Positions 1 to 10,019 are shown, counted from the stretch's first letter. The stretch: DNA of 64,000 nucleotides from Phytopythium helicoides (GCA_024867545.1 JANFNE010000038.1:434001-498000); one strand, 5' to 3'. Numbers and translations: made by a program. The notes: a model not told the origin generated them from the sequence alone.

Positions 1-502
1 ACGTCCGTTTGGCGTTTGTTCACTATGAGATCTCGCATCATGTGAGTCGTCGCCTCATCACATCTCGCCAAGCTCAAAAGGATCAAGTCACGTTCTACGC
101 CATGTGGCGCACACTAGAATTATATTCCTGATATCCGCAACCGAAACCTCTTGGGCTGAGTATGGATGCGGGTGCAGCTGGCGCGTCGTGGGTACAGCGC
201 GGGCGCTGTGCTTTGTCGCAGCGCCTTTCCGCCAATCATATGTTTGATCTCGCTCTTTTTCGCCCAATCACAACGTGTCATTTGCGGCAGAACGCGAGCA
301 CATACAAATCCCAAGTCGGATCGGCCGTGCCCCTTTGAGCCGAGCCAAACGAACAACAACTTATCCGGGCGAGGAGCTACACAACTCAAGACGACGCGCC
401 GGCGGCAGCTTGGCGGGCGTCGACGGCTTCCCCCGCTCCTCCCCAGGCCCTAGAGGACCCAACTGGGCGCTCCCCGCTGTCGAGAAGGCGAGTAGGGCGG
501 CC
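1..502. other. Upstream region of the C2-DysF gene
   Basis: No gene is supported here. Two forward CCAAT boxes lie at 232-236 and 264-268, about 240-270 bp before the first ATG of the C2 gene, and are plausible promoter elements. The reading frame of that gene is open further upstream (to about 275) but without signs of conserved coding sequence. Confidence 0.4.
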
Positions 503-1252
503 ATGTACACGCTCGAGGTGACGCTGGTGCGCGCGTCGGACCTGGCGGCCAGCGACTTTGGGTTCATGGGCATGGGCGGCAAGAGCGACCCGTACGTGGT
601 GTTCAAGATGGGCCGCGTGCAGCACAAGAGCTCGGTGGTGGCCGCGACGCTGAACCCGCGCTGGAACCCGCCCGAGACGTTCCACTTCCAGGTGGACAAG
701 CCCAAGGAAAAGTGCCTCGAGGTGCACGTCATGGACTACGACCGCATCGGCAAGGACGACCTCATCGGCGTCGCCAACCTCGCGCTCGCGCCGTTTCTAG
801 AGAAGCGCGGCAGCGAGGTGCTCGCCTACGACCTCGAGGTCCCGCCGGACTACGACAAGCAGAACCGCAAGTCGGTCGTCTTCCTCGAGGTCAAGCTCAC
901 GTCCAACGACCACGTCGACCAGGTGCTCGAGCTGTGGGAGAATCAGCGGTACCACCTCATCAAGAAGTGGACCAACGAGACGCTTATCGCCGGCTCCAAC
1001 GAGCGCAAGCGCTGGAGCCACATCACTGACAGCACCATCTCGTCCAACTCGTTCGAGGAGGTCGCGCCGAAGGTGCCTTCCCATCTCAAGGCAGAGGGCT
1101 GGACGCTCGACGTGGCACAAGGCGACGAGAACGGATGGATGTACGCCCCGTCATTCTCGGGCCCGTGGCAGAAGGACGCGTTCACACTCGCTATGGTTCG
1201 CCGCCGCAAGTGGATCAACAAGTGCCGCGCCATCGTGCAGCAGCAAGATTAG
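503..1252 (+). CDS. C2 domain protein with C-terminal DysF-like motif
   Basis: A 249-residue protein from a single exon. Residues about 1-130 form a C2 domain: it opens MYTLEVTLVRASDL, has the SDPYVVFKMG segment near residue 30, the LNPRWNP turn, and the MDYDRIGKDDLIG loop whose aspartates are typical Ca2+ ligands. C2 domains bind acidic phospholipids, usually with calcium. The C-terminal ~60 residues carry GW-rich sequence (ENGWMYAPSF), then MVRRRKWINKCR, which resembles the DysF (peroxin/ferlin) module in spacing of Trp and the Arg-Arg-Arg-x-Trp block. A membrane-surface or trafficking role is inferred. The first ATG that keeps the whole C2 domain was chosen; the frame is open 76 codons upstream but that part is unlike C2 proteins. 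It ends 188 bp from the 3' end of the convergent Hsp70-TPR gene. Confidence 0.8.
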   Translation: MYTLEVTLVRASDLAASDFGFMGMGGKSDPYVVFKMGRVQHKSSVVAATLNPRWNPPETFHFQVDKPKEKCLEVHVMDYDRIGKDDLIGVANLALAPFLEKRGSEVLAYDLEVPPDYDKQNRKSVVFLEVKLTSNDHVDQVLELWENQRYHLIKKWTNETLIAGSNERKRWSHITDSTISSNSFEEVAPKVPSHLKAEGWTLDVAQGDENGWMYAPSFSGPWQKDAFTLAMVRRRKWINKCRAIVQQQD

Positions 1253-1440
1253 GTCCCTTTCTTCGCCATTCGTGTCAACCCGAGTCAGTCCATTCATTCG
1301 ACGCATGCGTCGCCGAGCCCTCGCCGACTCGCCAGTATATTAACCCAAGCTGAGGGAAAGCAATTGCAGCGCGCATGATGAATTTCACACTTTGTTCAGC
1401 TTCAACGTGTTACTACAAGTCCAATGCGAGTGACTTCTCT

Positions 1441-3722
1441 CTAAGCAAACGCCTTGCTCCACATCTTTTTCTCCTTATCGAGCTGGCGCTTGGCGAGCAG
1501 GCGCAAGCGCTCGTCGAGCTTCTGCACTGCCTTGTCGTTCGGAGCGAGCGACAGCGCGAGCTTGATGTCCTCCTGTGCCTTCTCCAGGTTCTTTTCCTTC
1601 TCGTACGCGACAGCACGGCGGTACAGCGCCTTCACGCTCTTGTGATCGAGAGCAATCGCGTCGTTGCAGTTGGCAATCGCCTTGCTCCAGCTTTCAAGCT
1701 TGATGTAGCACTGCGCAAGGTTCAGGTGCAGACTCAGCTTGAGCGCGTGCACTTCCTCGAGGTCGTCCGACGACAGGTCGAAGAACTTGCTTGCGTGCGT
1801 CAGAGCCTTGACATAACGCATGGCAGCGTGCTGATAGTTGCCGTCACGGAACAGCTCGTTGCCCTCCTCCTTGTTCTTTACCACGAGGCGCATGCGCTCA
1901 GGCTTCTTGAGCTTGCGCGTGTCGTGGTCATCACCTTCGCCCTGCTCGGCCTTGGCCTTCTCAGACTCTTCCTCGAGCTGGGCCTCGAAGGCGCGCTGGG
2001 CCTCGGACACAGCGGAAAAGTACGCGGCACAAGCCTCCTTGACCTGCGACTCGATCTCCGAACGCTTTGCCTTGACTTGCTCCAGCGTCGCAAACTCAGA
2101 CTCTTCCGAGTAAATCCAATCCTCCGCAGCCTCAAGCAGCGGGTCCAGTTTGCTCCCGTCAATAAGCTCACCGTGAGCCTCGTGGCGCTTGGAGCGCATC
2201 TCGTACACGAACGATTCAATCGCGTTACGCTCATGAGCAATAGCAGCGAGATCGGCATCCCGAGCTTGCATCTCACGTCTCCAGTGCAATCCACTGATCG
2301 ATCTCCTCGCTCGCTTCGCTCTTCTCTTCCGCCGCCTCGATGAGGTCGCGGCAGTACGCAGCACCGACAGCAATCGCAGTAGTGGAGTCGAGCATTCGTC
2401 CGATGAGGCTCGCGTCCGTGGCGGAAAGTGCCTCTAGAATGGCGCTTTGCACGAAAGGAACGCGAGTGCCTCCACCCACGATCTCGACAGACGCGATGCT
2501 GTCAGCAGGAACATTAGCATTCGCGATAGCCGAGCGCACCATCTCCACCACACGCGAGCGCTCCGCAGCACACAGGCGCTCGAACGCATCGCGAGACAGC
2601 GAGATCTTGGCATCACGGTCTTGAGCCACGTTCTCGACCGTCACGCTTGCCTCGCCGATGGTCGACAGCAACTTCTTGAGCTTCTCACATGCCTGGAACA
2701 GACGCTTGCCCTCCTTGGTCTGGAACTCGATCTCCAGACTCTGCGAGGCGCGCAGCTCCTGCCTGAAATGCTCGAACATGCGACGGTCGAGGGTCTACGC
2801 AAGTCAGAACAATTTTGTTAGCCAGAGCTGTCTCGCAGACTTTTGGCACGCTTAGAAGCCATACCTCAGCGCCAATGGATACATCCGCCTCCGACGACAG
2901 CACGGTCTCTCCGTTGGCTGCAGCATTCGATGCAACGAGAATCGTCAATTTCTGCACTGCTATGGCCACCAAATCGATGCCAACTTACCAGTAAGCTTGA
3001 CCACAGCGGCGCTGGTGCTCGTGTGGCCCATGTCGACGATCATGATGTGGCGAGTTTCCTCAGGCTCGCCATCCTTTTGGTGGATCGGGTGTTTGCGGTG
3101 GAAGCACCGCGCGAGCGCTGCATCGCGAGGGATAATCGACACATGCCCAAGCCCCGCGATCTTGGCAGCGAGACGCAGCGCGTTCTTCTCGCTAGCACCC
3201 CACGCCGACGGCACGGCGATGATAGCGTGCGCGTTGGCGGCGCTATCGCCCTCGGTCTGCAGCACGCGCGTCTTGATCTGCACGTGCAGTTTGGCGAGCA
3301 GCATGGCTGTGAGCTGCTCGAGCGTGAACTGGCTGCCTTCGCGGTAGTCGACGCTCGCCACGACGCGGCCGCTCGCGTCCGAGCCGAAGGCGACGCGCTG
3401 GCCCGGGAGCCGCTGGAGCTCCGCCTTGACGCCGTCGAGGTCCTTGCCCAGCAGCAGGTTGAGAAAGTCCACCGTGTTGGCCGGGTTGGTGCTGGCTGAG
3501 AGCACGGCGGCCTCGCCAAGCAGCCGCTCGTCGCCCTTGAAGGCCACGAGTGTCGCCGTCGTCATGGCACCGAGCTCATTGAGCACCACGTCGCCCGACT
3601 CGGCCGCCACCACGCACCGCTGCGAGCCCTGCGACGAGAGTCAGCTGCTGCACATGTGGACGCTAGGCACACGCCGCCTGGACACGTACGAAGTCGACGC
3701 CGAAGACGCGCGCGCTCTCCAT
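1441..3722 (-). CDS. Hsp70-family nucleotide-binding domain fused to TPR domain
   Basis: A five-exon gene read as 3690-3722, 2989-3628, 2865-2917, 2358-2794 and 1441-2293, giving about 671 residues. The N-terminal ~370 residues are an Hsp70/Hsp110-type ATPase domain (opening FGVDF, VPSAWG, IVDMGHTSTSAAVVK, SIGAE, VGGGTRVPFVQ). The beta substrate-binding domain normally following it is missing; instead an Hsp110-like lid segment (ERNAIESFVYEMRSK) follows, then three TPR repeats (KEEGNELFRDGNY, HLNLAQCYIKLESW, ALYRRAVAYEKEKN) of the carboxylate-clamp type that docks Hsp70/Hsp90 C-termini. It is probably a cytosolic co-chaperone. The intron at 2294-2357 is the weakest: GTAC..CAG, 64 nt, purine-rich. 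Without it the frame breaks at 2273. Introns at 3629-3689, 2918-2988 and 2795-2864 look ordinary. Confidence 0.75.
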
Positions 3723-3911
3723 CGTGGCGGCGAAGCTCAGCTCGTGGCTTCTAGAAGGAGTTGTAGTGCTGCCAGCCGCACGCAATATCGAGTCATGTGG
3801 GCCACCTAATGTGGTGTGAAGACGCAAAAAGGCAATTGCAAATGTCAAACAGGAGGTTCTACTACATCATGGGACTGAACATCGACACGGCGAACTCTAC
3901 AACAACATGGC

Positions 3912-5090
3912 CTAAACGCGGCGAGAGGACTTGGCACGGCACCCGCCGGTGGGTGTAATTGGAGTAGCCTCGGGCGTGGTATCGGCTTCGGCTAGGAGGC
4001 CACTGCCAGTGGTGGAACCACCGTCGGCTTCGTTGCCGATCTCAGACCCGTCTCCGTTAGAGTCTTCATCATTGTCGGAAGACCAACTACTGGCGCTGAC
4101 ACTTCCGTCATCACTGGACGTGTCGTCCCCACTGGACGTGTCGTCGTTGTTAGACCAGTCACCACTGTTCTCGGAATCCCAATCCTCTGCGGAACTCGAA
4201 GTCGACGACTCGCCATTGCTTCCCTCGGAATCCCAATCTTCAGCTGCGCTTGTGGTCGACGAAGCTTCTCCACTGCTGCTTGATGGAGCAGGCGTGGAGC
4301 TGGCGCTCGACTCGCTGGACGAGGTAGAAGCAGTCGAGTTGGACGTGGACCCACCACTACACCTTTCCACCTCAGCTGGAACCCCGTACATGTAGCGCGT
4401 GTATCCGTAGTCGTCGTCGTACTGGACCTCCTTGGTAACCAAGTCGTTCGTGTCAAAGTAGAAGCACTGATTGCTCGGCTTGTTATCGATCGCGGTCACG
4501 CGGTCGCCACCCACGAAAGTCGGGCAGGAAGGCTTGGACGCTCCAGAGCCTGAGGTCGTGAGCTTGATATCCGCGCAAGTACGGAAGTTGCCTGTGGTCC
4601 AACCAATGTGGCCGTAGCTCGAACCGGCAGCAAACCACGTCCACTGCAGGACGTAGTCTCCAGCTTCGAGATAGTCGGGCAGTGTGATGTTTGTGCCGCA
4701 TTTAATCTCGTTGTCGGCAGCTCCAGAGTCGTCACCACAGTACTTGTCGTCTCCACACTCTTTCAAGTCACAGTTGACCTCTCGACACACGTAGTAGAAG
4801 GCACTGGAGTCAAACGTGTCCTTGGTGGCATCGTCCTTGGGGGCGAGTGAAAAGCGGATAAAGCCGCCGATGTGGTTATTGCGGGACCACTGCACCTGGA
4901 TGGTCTCTCCAGACTCGAACTCGGTCACCGTTCCCGGCTCATCACTGTCGCACACACCCGAGTTGTCCATGTCGTTGATGGTGTCGGTGGTGCGGCCCGT
5001 CGGGATATTCATGTAGCCGTGACCAAGCACTGAGGCGGGAAGCATGCAGGCGGCTGCAACGGACATGATCGTCACTGTGATGGGCTTCAT
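3912..5090 (-). CDS. Secreted AA17-like lytic polysaccharide monooxygenase
   Basis: A 392-residue protein. Residues 1-23 are a signal peptide (MKPITVTIMSVAAACMLPAS...VLG) whose predicted cleavage leaves His24 (HGYMNIP) as the mature N-terminus, the first ligand of an LPMO copper histidine brace. A second histidine lies in RNNHIGGFIRFSL, and a Trp/aromatic-rich WTWFAAGSSYGHIGW segment follows; eight or more cysteines suggest disulfides. The pattern matches AA17, the oomycete family reported to cleave pectic homogalacturonan oxidatively during plant infection. After the ~200-residue catalytic domain comes a ~150-residue Ser/Thr/Asp/Glu/Gly-rich tail, probably O-glycosylated and wall-facing. The ATG immediately before the signal peptide was chosen, although the frame is open to 5225. 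Substrate is inferred from family, not shown. Confidence 0.85.
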   Translation of the reverse strand: MKPITVTIMSVAAACMLPASVLGHGYMNIPTGRTTDTINDMDNSGVCDSDEPGTVTEFESGETIQVQWSRNNHIGGFIRFSLAPKDDATKDTFDSSAFYYVCREVNCDLKECGDDKYCGDDSGAADNEIKCGTNITLPDYLEAGDYVLQWTWFAAGSSYGHIGWTTGNFRTCADIKLTTSGSGASKPSCPTFVGGDRVTAIDNKPSNQCFYFDTNDLVTKEVQYDDDYGYTRYMYGVPAEVERCSGGSTSNSTASTSSSESSASSTPAPSSSSGEASSTTSAAEDWDSEGSNGESSTSSSAEDWDSENSGDWSNNDDTSSGDDTSSDDGSVSASSWSSDNDEDSNGDGSEIGNEADGGSTTGSGLLAEADTTPEATPITPTGGCRAKSSRRV

Positions 5091-5936
5091 CTTTGAACTT
5101 GGATGATGGAAGTGGCGATTGAAGCACTTGGCGGTGAATTGGAAAGTGAGAAAGCAGATAGCAGCAGAAAAGGAGCCCCGTGATAAAGCTGCCCTCTCAA
5201 CCTCTTGCTGGTGGCAAGTAGTCACTTAAGCCACTAGCACGCAGATGGTCGTCTCACTTTTGCGCTCAGCCACACGTCGACAGCAGACTCCGAGTCACTT
5301 GCATCGTACTCCGAGTCACTTACATCGCCCTCTTCACAATGGTTATCTACACCCCCACTGGATATTTTTCCCAGCTCGGTAGACATCCAGACGACCGTGA
5401 ACAGCAGAGGCAGCAGATTGAATGTCTGCAGCTATACTCGTGCAAGCTTTGACGCACACTTGGTGTGAATGGGAGATGGTCACGTGTCGGCATATGTTTC
5501 TGAGTCGGCAGCCGTGCGAGTAAACCGTGTGGTGCGGCAATCACCCGAGCCCATTCGTCCACAGCTCATGAGCACCAAAACCTTGAGCGAATCAGCCCAA
5601 TGGACAGTCCAGCAGCGTTACAATGGATGCAGGCGGTTGCGTCGACGACTGTTAACTGTGTCGTGGCCTTTACCAGTGCTTCCCTATGTTGAATGGCGAT
5701 GTTGTTTTGTGGTCGTGGCATCATCTTGCCGATCCGACTTTTGCTGATCTGACTCGCTTGACCCAGTTGAAGTCTGGTGTACACCACATCAACTACTTGT
5801 GTGGTCAATCTAATGAAATGTGTCTACCACACGAAAGAACGCCACTGAAGCCAGAACAGCACTCATCGAATATATCGCGAGTGATGGTCAAAGGCAACTA
5901 TTCGCGGAATGTCACACTTCCCCACTTGCCCACAAG
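5091..5936. promoter_or_regulatory. Divergent intergenic region, LPMO / HNH gene
   Basis: This 846 bp separates two divergently transcribed genes and has no convincing coding sequence. It contains a 21 bp near-perfect tandem duplication at 5287-5306 and 5308-5327 (ACTCCGAGTCACTT core), each copy with a GAGTCA half of a bZIP-like (GCN4/AP-1 type) site. It lies about 200 bp upstream of the LPMO ATG. Regulatory meaning is inference. Confidence 0.35.
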
Positions 5937-6803
5937 ATGCGCGACGACAGCGCTCTCTCCGCTCTGTTGAGGCGCTTTGCAGCCTTTGAACCGGACGAGG
6001 ACGAGCTCCAGTACACTGCAGAGCTGTTGGAGGCGGCGGGAGACGCTGAGAGCAGTGAAGAGCGGCGGTGTGGCGTGCTGGAGGCGCTCGAGGGCGTCGC
6101 GTTCTTGGATGATGAGCGAGTAGCTACGGTCTCCGAGGCTGTGCTGAAGCTGCTAAGTGGAGAGAACGAGGGACCGAATGAAGAAGTTGACGAGAAGGAG
6201 GATGATCGGAGACAGCGGTGGCACGCGGTGCTGGCGCACTATGCGGTGGATGAGCGCTGCCTCGCGGTTCTGGAGGAGGACGGCGAGTGGCATCCTGCAA
6301 GGGTTCGGCAGCACCTTTTGCCGTTGAAGGGCAAGTATCAGCCATTCGACATGGATCACGTCGGAGGGGATGTGGACGCGGACGTGCTCGTCGTGGAGGT
6401 CGAGTTCATTGAGTTCGGCAAGAAGCAAACGATGAATCTGGCGGATGTGGTCATGGACGAGGATGTTGCGGGAGCAGAGGATAAAGAGGAGGAGCTCAAG
6501 GTCTGCCTCATGTGCGAGCGACCCATGAACTTGACTGCCCACCATGTCATCCCACGCGTAATGCACCCCAAGTATCTCAAGAAAGGCTACACGCGCGAGT
6601 TTCTCAACACTTGCATTATGATTTGCCGCCAGTGCCACAGCAAGATCCACTCAACCGAGGACGAGAAGACGCTTGCTCGGGACTACAACACGCTCGAGAA
6701 GATCGTTGCTCACCCAGAGATTGCGCGCTGGATTGCGTACGCCAGGAAGCAGAAGGCGCGCATCAAGCCGGTCAAGAAGAGCAAGTGGCGCGTGGGTACT
6801 TGA
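5937..6803 (+). CDS. Tudor-like plus HNH nuclease-domain protein
   Basis: A 288-residue single-exon protein. The C-terminal third is an HNH nuclease fold: CLMCERPM, then the core AHHVIPR, then CRQCHSKIH, giving two zinc-binding CxxC pairs around the His-His catalytic strand. The middle (residues about 95-180) has a Tudor-like barrel sequence (CLAVLEEDGEWHPARV ... VEVEFIEFGKKQTMNLADV), similar in pattern to SMN/SPF30-type domains that bind methylated ligands or act as scaffolds. The N-terminal ~80 residues are acidic and helical. It is likely a nuclear DNA-processing or repair protein, but the target is unknown. The first ATG (MRDDSALS) was chosen; the frame is open for 39 codons upstream starting from a GTG, and these could belong to an unseen upstream exon. 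Confidence 0.7.
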   Translation: MRDDSALSALLRRFAAFEPDEDELQYTAELLEAAGDAESSEERRCGVLEALEGVAFLDDERVATVSEAVLKLLSGENEGPNEEVDEKEDDRRQRWHAVLAHYAVDERCLAVLEEDGEWHPARVRQHLLPLKGKYQPFDMDHVGGDVDADVLVVEVEFIEFGKKQTMNLADVVMDEDVAGAEDKEEELKVCLMCERPMNLTAHHVIPRVMHPKYLKKGYTREFLNTCIMICRQCHSKIHSTEDEKTLARDYNTLEKIVAHPEIARWIAYARKQKARIKPVKKSKWRVGT

Positions 6804-8144
6804 AATCAGTTGTCATTCAGAGGCTTGACGTTGTAGAATAGGTGGCGGGCAGCAATCATATGCGAGCGCTGCTTCAAAGCAAAATCAAATATCAAAGCCC
6901 ATCAACCTGCGTCAGACATAGAGAAGCTTCTATCAGGCTTTCCAACTGAGCTTTCTTGCACGAGTAGCGCGAAGCGTGGCGCCATGCTACGAACGAGGCT
7001 TGAGCTCAACTTGTCGCCACCAACGCATCCATCTTTTAGATCGGATGGAAACTCATCGCTTCAGATGGCACCACTGGCGCCTTCCAAAATGTGCATCCGT
7101 CGTATCTCAGTGATAGATCTCAAACACCCCTGGTGAGGTAACGAGTGAGCTTCGAGCCATCCGATCCTGGAGCACTCGACGCAAATTGCGAACTTCCTTC
7201 AGGGATGTTCGTGCCGCCACGCCTCTTCTACTGCAGTCGGGTGATCGCCTCATGAGAATCGCAGCAATGAAGTCGGAAGACCACAGTACCAAGCGCTGGT
7301 CCGCCCCGCCCGTCCCCAGTTGGTCACTGCTCCTCCACACGCCACTGACGCATTCCGAGCTCAACTTCAAGCACAGCGATCTTTCCTGCGTCGCTTGGCG
7401 TCCTTTTGCTTTTCGTACTGTGCGCATGTTGTCGTCGTCACTTTGACAGGCATCGATCCAAGCGGCGCGTCGAGTCACGCGTTGCGTGCTCTTCCACGCC
7501 ATGCTGGACTCGCGCGGATCACGAGCGGCGAAACCGTGGAAGGAGCTGCGGTCGAAAACCCAGAGCTCGCGCTCTCTCTTTCCACTTGAGATGATGGATG
7601 GACGCAACTTCCGACCTTGCAAGTGCTTTTTTCCATCGACAGGCTCGGCGCACGCGAGCGAGAGGTCAGTCGACGCGCGTTTTCGACGCGAGGACTAGCA
7701 CACAGTTGTGCCTCAAGAGGGCTGGCCTCAACTTGAGCCAAGCGTTGTTTACGGCATGGAGCGGCTTCGACTTAAGCTCAGGCGCGATTGCTTCGATGGC
7801 AGTGACTGCTGAGGTCGGATCAGGACTCTTTCCAGTCCTCTCGACCGCCCATTCACCTGCAATGCCCTGACTTGCTGGCCTTTCAAATCCAGAAGAAATG
7901 GATCCGACGGCCCAACGCCGCCGCTCATTTCCGAGACGGAGCAGCAGCGAACAACACGCTTCTCGCCGCTGCTGCCAGCCGATCGCCGCTGTCTCTCCTG
8001 TTGGTCCTCAACGGCCCGCGCCGTGTCTCCCAGCCCAACGGAAAGGCTGACAAACACGCGCAGGCACCAGCTCGAGAATCAGGAGACGGTGGCAGCAACA
8101 CCAGTGACGTGCAAACTGGTTGATTGACCAGCCAAAGCGTATCT
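6804..8144. other. Intergenic / probable long 5' region of CCT gene
   Basis: 1.34 kb without a supported gene. Open frames of up to ~170 codons occur on both strands but none has recognisable domains or coding-type codon bias. It probably contains the 3' end of the HNH gene transcript and the promoter and leader of the CCT gene. Confidence 0.4.
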
Positions 8145-10019
8145 ATGGAGAGCGACTTTGGGCTTGGTGTCGGCTCCATCAGCAGTCTCAACAGCAGCCA
8201 GCAACTGATTCAAAAGGTTACCACAATGTCGAGTGCGCTAACCTTAAAGTCCCCCTCGGTCGCCCAGCACCAGTTGCAACAGCATCAGCAACAGCAACAG
8301 CTCTGCGATCTCGGATTCGATATGTACAAGAGCAAGGAGCTGCCGCTTGTCAATTGTGCACCCCCTACGACGTCGTACCAGCAATGCAGCTCTCCTCTGA
8401 CTACACTGACCAAGAGCACTTCTGCGCTCGAATTCGACCCAATGTACTCATCGATCTCGCGTGAAAACACCATTTGCAATGGATGGTCTGAAAGTACACT
8501 CATCCCGTTCGAGTTCCAGTGTGGTCTGCATCAACAGCAACAGCAGCAGCAGCAACCACAGCTCGACCGATTTCAAGCCCGACACTCTTTTTCAGCAATG
8601 AAGTCCTCGCAGCAGCAGCAGACAGCGCTCAACCCAGAAGACGGGCTGCTGCAGCTTTCATCTCCATCGATTGAAGTGGGTGATTCTGAAGATACCTATG
8701 AGAATGATGTGGCCTCTGCGCTGTCTTCGCTTCTTGATGATGTCGACAGGTTTGGCGACAAGCAGTCCACGCCACCTGGATCGTATCTGGCACCCCCGCC
8801 TTCTCTCCCCCAAACCAACGAGCAATCACTGCCTGCGAAGATCAATGTATCGATCAAGCCACTTTCGCTTGCGTGGGATAACAGTTGTGGGGTCTCGCCC
8901 ACGATGAATGACGCGCTGACCGCCTTGGTTCCAGAAGATGCACAAAAAGGAGAGTATGCCTCCATCTCTCCAGCAAATGCCAACCACTTACGCTCACCCG
9001 AGGTCACTAGACCGCTCGTTGAAACTGGTAACACCAGCTCCTCGATGTGGAGAGATTCAGCTCCATATTTTGTTCAGCAAACTCAATGCTCGCCTGCTTC
9101 AAGGCTCAGTGGAAGCCAATACCCGCTGATGGGACCGGGATTTGCAGCGTCCATTCAGGATCAACACTTCTCCTCCGGTTCCCCTGGTGGCATGCTAGCC
9201 CATCAACAACAGCTCCCAGCTTTCGATCGGCCATATTCCCCTCATACGGCTACTACTAATCCGTATGACCCTCAATACTTGTCAAGGCAAATGGAGATGC
9301 CGCCAATGTCGTCGGGTATGGAGCACTGGAGGCGATATCTATTGCTGAAGCGCGGAAGCCCTGCCTCCGGTATGTCTTCAACACTCAACGGCACCGTTCC
9401 TGCAGGTGCAATCTCGACGCCTCCAGCTTCATCGATGATCAATCACACACGAGCTTCTGGAATGGAGCTTCGCACCCCGTCGCCAGCATGCAAGCGGCCA
9501 CGAACGGCGACTCTACTTGAATATGGCGGCTACACAAATACTTCGAGTGCGTCCGGCTATCGCCTTGTACCTCCCCCTCCTATTCCGCTGCAAAATGGTG
9601 TCGACGGCATGGCGATGTCGTCTTTTGGGCTGCTTGGGGGTCCGCCAACGAACACGACGAGTGGCGTTCCCATGACACGATGGCAGACCTACCCGACAAC
9701 CCGACCGTATAGCTCCGTCCCGTTCCCGCCGACTCTGTCAGTGAATACGATGGGTCAAGGCTTTACCCCGCCATTCACTCGCCCTCCTCCGCGTCAAATC
9801 GGTGCATATTCCCCTCAGCAACGACGAGAGCGCATTCAGCGGTTTCTCGAGAAGCGGAAACAGCGAGTATTCCACAAACGCGTCAAGTACGACTGCCGCA
9901 AACGCCTCGCCAACGCCTGCCCTCGAATCAAGGGCCGCTTTGTTCGCAAGGACGAGTACCTCGCGGCTGTCGAGAGCGGTCAGCGCGTCACACACCCACA
10001 CACTAGCGACGACGACTAA
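8145..10019 (+). CDS. CCT-motif transcriptional regulator, Gln-rich
   Basis: A 624-residue single-exon protein. Residues about 560-602 form a CCT motif (RRERIQRFLEKRKQRVFHKR followed by VKYDCRKRLANACPRIKGRF), the basic DNA/NF-Y-binding and nuclear-import module of CONSTANS, CO-like and TOC1 proteins. No B-box or response-regulator domain is present. The rest is low complexity: poly-glutamine runs near residues 45-55 and 130-140 and long Ser/Pro/Gly/Met-rich stretches, typical of transactivation regions. CCT proteins replace or join NF-YA at CCAAT promoters in plants; CCAAT boxes recur in promoters of this window, but a link is only suggestive. The ATG at MESDFGLG is the first in frame. Confidence 0.8.
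   Translation: MESDFGLGVGSISSLNSSQQLIQKVTTMSSALTLKSPSVAQHQLQQHQQQQQLCDLGFDMYKSKELPLVNCAPPTTSYQQCSSPLTTLTKSTSALEFDPMYSSISRENTICNGWSESTLIPFEFQCGLHQQQQQQQQPQLDRFQARHSFSAMKSSQQQQTALNPEDGLLQLSSPSIEVGDSEDTYENDVASALSSLLDDVDRFGDKQSTPPGSYLAPPPSLPQTNEQSLPAKINVSIKPLSLAWDNSCGVSPTMNDALTALVPEDAQKGEYASISPANANHLRSPEVTRPLVETGNTSSSMWRDSAPYFVQQTQCSPASRLSGSQYPLMGPGFAASIQDQHFSSGSPGGMLAHQQQLPAFDRPYSPHTATTNPYDPQYLSRQMEMPPMSSGMEHWRRYLLLKRGSPASGMSSTLNGTVPAGAISTPPASSMINHTRASGMELRTPSPACKRPRTATLLEYGGYTNTSSASGYRLVPPPPIPLQNGVDGMAMSSFGLLGGPPTNTTSGVPMTRWQTYPTTRPYSSVPFPPTLSVNTMGQGFTPPFTRPPPRQIGAYSPQQRRERIQRFLEKRKQRVFHKRVKYDCRKRLANACPRIKGRFVRKDEYLAAVESGQRVTHPHTSDDD

Noticed and set aside
2273..2290. Frameshift mutation splitting the Hsp70-TPR gene
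   Set aside because: A 64 nt GT-AG segment (2294-2357) restores the frame and has the same length as other introns in the window; a mutation is kept only as an alternative.
1375..2343. 322-codon plus-strand ORF opposite the TPR region
   Set aside because: Antisense of the TPR exon; Leu/Val-rich with no domain, whereas the minus strand has clear TPR repeats.
7107..7622. 171-codon minus-strand ORF
   Set aside because: No domain, mixed composition and weak codon bias; probably chance in upstream DNA of the CCT gene.
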